Positions 5,716-10,183 of a DNA stretch of 10,183 bases are shown piece after piece. The notes under the pieces were generated by a model that worked only from the letters and a program-made list of their open reading frames with translations, was not told where the DNA came from and ran no database searches. The stretch is from positions 1 to 10,183 of the forward strand of contig DBBB01000093.1 of the NCBI GenBank assembly GCA_002291985.1, in the 5' to 3' direction. Made by a program: the position numbers and the translations under genes. Every line of letters starts with the position of its first letter. The first letter of the stretch is position 1. Source of the DNA: Firmicutes bacterium UBA995. GTDB lineage: Bacteria; Bacillota; Sulfobacillia; UBA995.

Positions 5716-7191
5716 TTACTGCCCTAACAGGTGCTTTGCCGCCTCGCCGAGGACGTTGACGACCGGTTCGGGGACTATCCCCAGGATAAGGCTGACCGCC
5801 CCTAGCCCGAGCACCGGCCATAGCATGCTGGGAGGGGCCTCGGGGCGCGCCGGCGCGGGCGCGGCAGGGTTGCCGAACCACCCGGCTATGACCAGCGGAA
5901 AGTAGTAAAGGGCACTGAAGAGGCTGCTCAGCAGTATCACGCCGGCGGCCAGCGGCTGTCCGGCTTCAAGGCTCCCCAGCACCATGTGCCACTTGCTCAC
6001 GAAGCCGTTGGTCAGCGGAATCCCCACCATCCCCATGGCCCCGATGGTAAGAGCGATCATGGTCAGCGGCATCTCCCGGCCAATGCCCTGGAGATCGGCG
6101 ATACGTCGCTTGCCGGTACGATGGATGATCAGTCCGGCACTCAGGAACAGCATCCCCTTCAGCAACGCGTGGTTGACGATGTGCAGGATCGCCCCCGTGA
6201 GGGCGACGGGATTCAGGACGCTGAAGGCAAGGTAGATGTACCCGACCTGGACGACGGTCGAGTAGGCGAGCATGCGCTTGAGGTCGGTCTGGGTCATGGC
6301 GAACAGGGCCCCGAAGATCATCCCCCCCACCGCCAGCACGGCGAGAAAGGTCGGCATCGCCCGGACGACGGCGGGCGACGCCGACAGCACCGACGCGAAC
6401 AACCGGAACAGGGCGATGATCCCCGCCTTGACCGCGATGCCCGACAGCACGGCGCTGGCCGGGGAGAGAGCGCTGGAGTGGGCGTCGGGCAGCCACATGT
6501 GCAGCGGGAACAGCGCGCTCTTCAAGCCAAAACCGGTAGCCAGCAGTGCCACCGCCGCCAGGACCGTACGGGGAGAGGTGGCGACGGCGGCGGGCAAGGC
6601 CGTCGCAAGGTGCGCGTAGTTCAGGTGCCCGGTCACCATGTAGATCAAGGATATGCCCAGCAGGATGCATCCGGCGGCGACCGCACTGAGCAGCAAGTAT
6701 TTCAGGGCCGCCTCCAAGCTGTCCATGCGGTCGCGCACGGAGATTATTCCGCAGGCGGCCAGGGAGTAGATCTCGGTGAAAACGAACAGGTTGAAGAGAT
6801 CGGCGGCGCTGCTAACCCCGAGGAGACCGGCCAGCAGCAGGAGCATGAGGCTCCAGTACCAGCGCAGGGCGGCGGGATTGAGTTCATGACTCACGTCGCG
6901 CGCGGAATAAGCGATCACCGCCAGGTAGACCAAGGAGAAAGAGAAGCTCAAAAAGGCGGAGAACGCGTCGACCCGGATCTCAATGCCCCAGGGCGGAGCC
7001 CAGTTGCCCACGTAGTAGCTGATGGCCTGCCCGCGCCCCGTGATGACCAGCAGGGCCGCCGCGCAGGCAGTGGTGAGCAACACCGTGCCCAGGGCGACCC
7101 GGTACCCACGGTCCCCCTCCCGGCCGAACATGGGAACGAAGAAGGCGCCCGAAAGGGGGATTACGGTCAACAGGACGGCCAGATGGTCCAT
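5716..7191 (-). CDS. mrpD: MrpD, Na+/H+ antiporter subunit D (NuoN-like)
   Basis: 491-residue polytopic membrane protein matching MrpD in length and motifs; in Mrp complexes this subunit forms one of the proton pathways. All family channel residues are seen: E140 in LFVFTEIYS, K224 in FGLKSALFPLHMWLPDAH (H231), K255 in GIAVKAG, TDLKRMLAYS (302-311), NHALLK (H341, K345) and K400 in NGFVSKW. Among the three antiporter-like proteins encoded here this one is the most canonical. Its position directly after mrpC is also the standard order of Mrp and Mbh operons. The ATG at 7191 lies 4 bp after the mrpC stop and has GGAG 8 nt upstream. An Ala/Pro-rich loop near residues 433-445 is a low-complexity linker. 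High confidence. Confidence 0.95.
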   Translation of the reverse strand: MDHLAVLLTVIPLSGAFFVPMFGREGDRGYRVALGTVLLTTACAAALLVITGRGQAISYYVGNWAPPWGIEIRVDAFSAFLSFSFSLVYLAVIAYSARDVSHELNPAALRWYWSLMLLLLAGLLGVSSAADLFNLFVFTEIYSLAACGIISVRDRMDSLEAALKYLLLSAVAAGCILLGISLIYMVTGHLNYAHLATALPAAVATSPRTVLAAVALLATGFGLKSALFPLHMWLPDAHSSALSPASAVLSGIAVKAGIIALFRLFASVLSASPAVVRAMPTFLAVLAVGGMIFGALFAMTQTDLKRMLAYSTVVQVGYIYLAFSVLNPVALTGAILHIVNHALLKGMLFLSAGLIIHRTGKRRIADLQGIGREMPLTMIALTIGAMGMVGIPLTNGFVSKWHMVLGSLEAGQPLAAGVILLSSLFSALYYFPLVIAGWFGNPAAPAPARPEAPPSMLWPVLGLGAVSLILGIVPEPVVNVLGEAAKHLLGQ

Positions 7192-7195
7192 GGTG

Positions 7196-7564
7196 TCAGC
7201 TCCGTAGCTTCTCGAGGCGGTCTACATCCAGGGTACCGCACTGCTCGTATAGCTTGATGATGATGCTCAGGGCATACGCCGTCGTGGACACGGCGATGAC
7301 GATTCCCGTCAGCACGATGGCCGCCAGCAGCGGGTTCGTGTAGATCAGCCCCTGCTCGGGTCCGCTTTGCCGGATGATGGGGGACAAGGTGCCGTGCGCA
7401 TAGCCGATCGATACCAGAAACAGGAAGATCCCCGTCTCCATGATGTTCATGCCCATGACTTTCTTGATGAGATTGGCATGGGTCAGCATCGTGTGCAACC
7501 CGATCAAAAACAGCATAATGCTGGCCAGATAGTTGAGGCGCAAGAACAAATCCAGGCTAAGCAC
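7196..7564 (-). CDS. mrpC: MrpC, NuoK-like antiporter subunit C
   Basis: 122-residue protein with three membrane helices, related to NuoK of complex I and MbhG. In the complex MrpC packs between the antiporter-like subunits and the smaller subunits. Visible hallmarks are the polar N-K-x-x-G stretch after helix 1 (NLIKKVMGMN, 31-40), a buried acidic residue E43 in helix 2, the conserved loop SGPEQGLIYTNPL (67-79) and the helix-3 motif AIVLTGIVIAVSTTAYAL, followed by Y-x-x-C-G-T-L-D near the C-terminus. The GTG at 7564 was chosen because GGGGGAG lies 9 nt upstream and the gene then begins 3 bp after the preceding stop. Length and order fit MrpC well. Confidence 0.93.
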   Translation of the reverse strand: MLSLDLFLRLNYLASIMLFLIGLHTMLTHANLIKKVMGMNIMETGIFLFLVSIGYAHGTLSPIIRQSGPEQGLIYTNPLLAAIVLTGIVIAVSTTAYALSIIIKLYEQCGTLDVDRLEKLRS

Positions 7565-7567
7565 AAC

Positions 7568-8290
7568 TCATGTCTCCCCCGCCAGATGGACGAGCAGATT
7601 GACGATGGTCGCCGCCACCTTGACGCCGACACCAAGGCCGATCAACCAGATGGCGCCACCTGAGAATAACTGCCCCTGCACCCCCAGGGGGACGCCGGCG
7701 GCGGCATTGGCCAGGAAGTTGGCCCCAAGCAGGACGCCGCCGAGTCCCACCAGCACATACCAGAAGGCCGCCGCCCCTTCCATGATCTCGCCCCAGGCCG
7801 GTGGTATCTTCCGTGCCGTTCGCTTCGGGCCGAATACGAACAAATAAAGGGCCATGCTCCCGCCCAGGATGGTCCCGCCCGCAAAGCCCCCCCCGGGCGA
7901 CAGGTGACCGTAGACGACCACGTAGATGCCGAAGACCTGGACGAAAGGGATGACCATGCGGGATACTATCCTCAAGATGACATCATCGGTTGCCGCCATC
8001 GGCCGCGCGACCAACTTGCCTGCGTGGCCGGCCAACACGGCGGCGGCGGCACCTACGGCGGTGAACAGGACGGTCGCCTCGCCCATCGTATCGTAGGCGC
8101 GATAGTCGAAGATGATGGCGGTGACCGTGTTGGGTATGCCGGCCTGATCGAGTTCCTCGTCGAGGTAGAACCGCATGACTTCGTTGCGGGCGGGGACGTC
8201 CAGGCCGCCGAAGGCCGGCGCCTCGGTGAGGGTGAGCGCCAGCACGTAAGCGATCGCCACCACCAGCAGGAGGGCAGGCAGATGTCTCAT
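7568..8290 (-). CDS. mrpB: MbhE-MrpB fusion, antiporter subunit B
   Basis: 240-residue membrane protein with two recognisable parts. Residues about 1-85 match the MbhE-type region that in classical Mrp systems lies at the C-terminus of MrpA: NTVTAIIFDYRAYDTMGE begins at 54, with D62, D67 and E71. Residues about 105-240 are MrpB/MbhF (MnhB), with the conserved VYGHLSPGGGFAGG (126-139), a GAIWLIGLGVGVKVA helix and several further helices. In Pyrococcus Mbh, MbhE and MbhF are separate proteins; here they form one chain. The ATG at 8290 overlaps the preceding stop in an ATGA (8287-8290), indicating translational coupling. Domain calls rest on motif recognition and are strong for MrpB, good for MbhE. 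Confidence 0.92.
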   Translation of the reverse strand: MRHLPALLLVVAIAYVLALTLTEAPAFGGLDVPARNEVMRFYLDEELDQAGIPNTVTAIIFDYRAYDTMGEATVLFTAVGAAAAVLAGHAGKLVARPMAATDDVILRIVSRMVIPFVQVFGIYVVVYGHLSPGGGFAGGTILGGSMALYLFVFGPKRTARKIPPAWGEIMEGAAAFWYVLVGLGGVLLGANFLANAAAGVPLGVQGQLFSGGAIWLIGLGVGVKVAATIVNLLVHLAGET

Positions 8291-8538
8291 GCGCTCTCAT
8301 CCTCCGTGCGGCGGGTGCGGGCGATCGCGAGGAGAAACAAGAGGGTGGTCACGCCTGCGCCCAGCGCCGCCTCGGTGATGGCCACGTCCGGCGCCCGTAA
8401 CTGCTGCCAGGTCATGGCCATGACCAGGCTGTAGGCCGCGAACACGATGGTGGCGGCCAGTAGATCTCGGGTCCGCGCCACGACGATGGCACAGACCAGC
8501 AGGAAAACCAGGCAGCCCACGCCAAACCACCCGATCAT
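8287..8538 (-). CDS. MbhD-like small subunit (DUF4040, MrpA C-terminal region)
   Basis: 83-residue protein with three predicted helices, matching the DUF4040/MbhD domain that is fused to the end of MrpA in classical Mrp systems and stands alone in Mbh-type systems. Conserved features are RDLLAATIVFAAYSL (24-38) and APDVAITEAALGAG (49-62) with acidic residues D51 and E56 in the membrane region, as in NuoJ-like subunits. The open frame extends upstream into mrpG, but that part is Gly/Pro/His-rich and not membrane-like. The ATG at 8538 overlaps the mrpG stop in an ATGA (8535-8538), matching the coupling seen throughout the operon. Its presence as a free-standing gene, followed by MbhE-MrpB, shows that MrpA has been split here. 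Confidence 0.88.
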   Translation of the reverse strand: MIGWFGVGCLVFLLVCAIVVARTRDLLAATIVFAAYSLVMAMTWQQLRAPDVAITEAALGAGVTTLLFLLAIARTRRTEDESA

Positions 8539-8873
8539 CGCCCGTCCCCCGGGGTGCGACCTCGCAGGTCCAGTATCCGGGTGCCGAACGCGGGAGCCAC
8601 GCCGGCCCGGAGAGCCGCCCGGGCCATGATGTGAGTGGCCGTCGGCGACGTTATCCAGTGGAACAGGATGAGGATGAACAGCTTGAGGCTGAAGATCGAC
8701 CAGCCGTGATTGACCGCCAGGCCGAGCAACACCAGGCCGGCCCCCAGAGTGTCGCACTTGGCGGCGGCGTGCATCCGCGTGTAGGCATCGGGCATTCGGA
8801 GCAGGCCAAGCGTGCCTACTGCCAGGAAGAACAGCCCGACCACCAGGAATGCTACCGCAAGCATCTCCCTCAC
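8535..8873 (-). CDS. mrpG: MrpG, antiporter subunit G
   Basis: 112-residue small membrane protein of the MnhG/PhaG/MbhC family, with three helices. The signature is G-T-L-G-L-L-R-M-P-D-A-Y-T-R-M-H-A-A-A-K (20-39) followed by DTLGAGLVLLGLAV (41-54), and a third helix with P77, T78 and H81 (SPTATH) at its end. It is an accessory subunit required for assembly and activity of Mrp complexes. The GTG at 8873 was preferred over the ATG three codons later because GGAG stands 8 nt before the GTG; it begins one base after the mrpF stop. The C-terminal tail (about 95-112) is Arg-rich and probably cytoplasmic. High confidence. Confidence 0.93.
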   Translation of the reverse strand: MREMLAVAFLVVGLFFLAVGTLGLLRMPDAYTRMHAAAKCDTLGAGLVLLGLAVNHGWSIFSLKLFILILFHWITSPTATHIMARAALRAGVAPAFGTRILDLRGRTPGDGR

Positions 8874-8874
8874 T

Positions 8875-9132
8875 TCAGGTGCTCCTCTCGATATACTTGG
8901 CTACTCCCACCGTGGCGACGAAACCGATGATGGCGTAGACCATGGCCACATCCAGGAAGAACTCCTCGCTGAACAGCGAAGACGTGATGGCGATGAGCAC
9001 CATCGTCTTGGTCGAGATCACATTGATGGCGACCACGCGGTCGGCGACCGTCGGTCCAAGTGCCGCCCGCCAGAGACAGGCGAACAGCAGGACCAGTATC
9101 CCCAGGCTGACGGCATGCAGCAAGCCGCTCAA
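8875..9132 (-). CDS. mrpF: MrpF, antiporter subunit F
   Basis: 85-residue protein with three helices, matching MrpF/MnhF/MbhB in length and motifs: GPTVADRVVAINVISTKT (26-43) contains the family's GPxxxDR signature, and FFLDVAMVYAIIGFVATVG (58-76) is the conserved third helix with D61. It is a small structural subunit of the Mrp complex, sometimes linked to solute or cholate efflux in homologues. The start is TTG at 9132, overlapping the mrpE stop as TTGA (9129-9132), with GAGGGG 8 nt upstream. The order E-F-G is the standard one. High confidence. Confidence 0.93.
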   Translation of the reverse strand: MSGLLHAVSLGILVLLFACLWRAALGPTVADRVVAINVISTKTMVLIAITSSLFSEEFFLDVAMVYAIIGFVATVGVAKYIERST

Positions 9133-9629
9133 CTTCCTCGCCCCTCTGAACGCTCCATGACGATCAGTCGCCGCTCCATCGCCGCCTCCGGCAAAGAAGC
9201 CGCCGCTTCCGGGGTCAGGGCGTGGACCACCAGGATGTCATCGTGCAAGTCCACGGTGAGGGTGCCGGGGGTGATGGTGATGGAGTTGGCAAGCAGGGTC
9301 CGCGGAGCTTCCCCTCGCAAAGCTGTCCGGAACAGCACCAGGTGTGGACCGATGGGAAGCCGCGGGTGCAGGACTATCGCCGCCACTTGAATGTTCGCCT
9401 TCACCAGGTCGAGCACCAGGAAGTACAGGTAGGCTGCGAGGCGCGGCAGGTTGCCCGGCCGAAAGGCCGCCATTTCGCCTTCGGAGAAGGCCAGGTCGCG
9501 GTTGGCGTGCAAGACTAACAGGATAACGCCAGCACCAAACAACAGGTGCTGCCAATGCAGGCTCCCCGCGACCGCCACCCAGAAGGCAAAGAGGAGAACT
9601 GCCGGACCAAGCTGCCTTGCATATCTCAT
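9129..9629 (-). CDS. mrpE: MrpE, antiporter subunit E
   Basis: 166-residue protein of the MnhE/MbhA family (usual length about 160). Two hydrophobic helices lie near residues 8-22 and 28-41, a third near 63-82, followed by a soluble C-terminal domain carrying the family hallmark LLANSITITPGTLTVDL (112-128). In Mrp systems MrpE is needed for full antiport activity and complex assembly. The open frame continues upstream to 9866, but that part is antisense to the YraN gene, is not conserved-looking and contains Cys/Trp/Pro clusters. The ATG at 9629 matches family N-termini and has GGAGG 11 nt upstream. First gene of the operon, 76 bp after the yraN stop; no convincing promoter or terminator was seen in that gap, so it may be co-transcribed with yraN. 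Confidence 0.92.
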   Translation of the reverse strand: MRYARQLGPAVLLFAFWVAVAGSLHWQHLLFGAGVILLVLHANRDLAFSEGEMAAFRPGNLPRLAAYLYFLVLDLVKANIQVAAIVLHPRLPIGPHLVLFRTALRGEAPRTLLANSITITPGTLTVDLHDDILVVHALTPEAAASLPEAAMERRLIVMERSEGRGS

Positions 9630-9705
9630 ACCCGGCACAACCTCCGTTATTCTCGGGCAGTGACGCTTTTCCTCCCGGGTTCTCGGGGAAGCAGCCGCAG
9701 TCGGG

Positions 9706-10183
9706 TCAGAAAGCCGCGTACAGGTGCCGCTCAACCAGCAATTGCCCGGAAGGTTCCGGCGCGACCACCACCACGTCAAAACGCACGTCCCCGCCGGCCC
9801 ACCTGGGGTTGCGGGCGAGGAAGACTTCGGCGGTGGACCGCAACCGCCGTTGCTTTGAACGGTCAACCGATGACAACGCCGGGCCGAACGCTTCCGACCC
9901 CCAGGTTCGCACCTCCACGAATACCAGACAATCTCCGTCGCGGGCGACGAGGTCTATTTCTCCTCGCCGGGTGCGAAAATTGCCGGCCAGGAGTTCCCAG
10001 CCGGCGGCTTCCAGGTACCTGGCCACCACCTCCTCCCCTTCCCGCCCTCTCCCGCCCCGGGCGCCGGAGCGGGAAACTGCCGTCAAGTGAGTCAGGAAAG
10101 AAGGGCGATGGGCCGGACATGGCCCCTGCTCGCGGATGGCCCGCAGGTGCGCCGGCGTACCGTAACCTTTGTGGCGGGCAAAA
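9706..10183 (-). CDS. yraN: RNase HII C-terminus fused in frame to YraN-family nuclease domain (5' partial)
   Basis: One open frame enters from the right edge (first complete codon at 10182) and ends at 9706. Its first 27 or so residues, FARHKGYGTPAHLRAIREQG then PCPAHRPSF, are the typical end of RNase HII (rnhB), which removes ribonucleotides from DNA. With no stop it continues into a YraN (UPF0102) domain with a restriction-endonuclease-like fold: GREGEEVVARYL, NFRTRRGEIDLVARDGD, FVEVRTW and SKQRRLRSTAEVFL. The active-site pattern E...GExD...ExR has Arg where many relatives have Lys. An internal TTG at 10086 could give a separate 126-residue YraN, but no Shine-Dalgarno precedes it (the upstream run is CCCTTCTTTCCTGACTCAC), so a fused product is more likely. 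rnhB-yraN adjacency is common in bacteria. Domain identities are firm; the fusion rests on this sequence read having no frameshift. Confidence 0.88.
   Translation of the reverse strand, partial: FARHKGYGTPAHLRAIREQGPCPAHRPSFLTHLTAVSRSGARGGRGREGEEVVARYLEAAGWELLAGNFRTRRGEIDLVARDGDCLVFVEVRTWGSEAFGPALSSVDRSKQRRLRSTAEVFLARNPRWAGGDVRFDVVVVAPEPSGQLLVERHLYAAF

Noticed and set aside
5986..7257. 423-codon open frame on the plus strand
   Set aside because: Fully antisense to mrpD and the start of the mrpC region. The product is Gln/Gly/Asp/Arg/His-rich with no recognisable domain, as expected for the complement of GC-rich membrane-protein codons.
8539..8757. N-terminal extension of the MbhD-like gene to 8757
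   Set aside because: Overlaps mrpG out of frame and is Gly/Pro/His-rich. The ATGA overlap at 8535-8538 gives a proper small subunit.
9630..9705. Terminator or promoter in the yraN-mrpE gap
   Set aside because: Only a 4-bp CCCG/CGGG stem and no convincing -35/-10 pair were found.
9630..9866. N-terminal extension of MrpE to 9866
   Set aside because: Antisense to the end of YraN and not membrane-like. The ATG at 9629 gives the family's usual length and N-terminus.

Overview
The window is a GC-rich bacterial chromosome segment with strong G/C bias at third codon positions. Almost every real gene is on the minus strand, and several start with GTG or TTG. The gene content suggests an anaerobic, GC-rich Bacillota (Clostridia-like) or related lineage. 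The pointers are a rnhB-yraN-comM neighbourhood, a large serine recombinase with a zinc ribbon, and a split, Mbh-like Mrp cluster. This taxonomic placement is inference from gene content only.

Layout, left to right. (1) Positions 1-744 (+) hold the C-terminal part of a large serine recombinase, the edge of an integrated mobile element lying mostly off the left end. (2) Around 680-706 is the element/chromosome junction. It lies inside comM (yifB), whose 5' two thirds occupy about 689-1747 on the minus strand and whose 3' third is missing here. (3) Positions 1748-1848 are a non-coding gap with two hairpins. The larger one (1755-1791) places the comM Shine-Dalgarno in its stem. (4) Positions 1849-9629 (-) are a tightly packed nine-gene cation/proton antiporter operon. 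Transcribed from right to left it reads mrpE, mrpF, mrpG, an MbhD-like subunit, an MbhE-MrpB fusion, mrpC, mrpD and two more MrpD-like subunits. (5) Positions 9706-10183 (-) hold the C-terminal end of RNase HII running in frame, without a stop, into a YraN-family nuclease domain.

How the genes fit together. The operon encodes a membrane complex of the Mrp/Mbh superfamily, with small subunits E, F, G, MbhD, MbhE-B and C plus three antiporter-like subunits. There is no full-length MrpA, and no hydrogenase or other redox subunit in the window. The expected role is Na+ (or K+)/H+ exchange for pH and salt homeostasis, or an ion-pumping module for an enzyme encoded elsewhere. The last antiporter-like subunit (754 aa) is the most unusual gene. 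It has altered channel residues and a C-terminal extension made of four exact 23-residue tandem repeats followed by a final membrane helix, reminiscent of the lateral helix plus last helix of NuoL.

The Mrp operon sits between yraN and comM, genes that are often close neighbours in Bacillota, and comM was then split by the recombinase-borne element. The points most worth a second look are the repeat-bearing subunit, the three-MrpD/no-MrpA architecture, the RNase HII-YraN fusion, the comM integration junction and the hairpin over the comM ribosome binding site.
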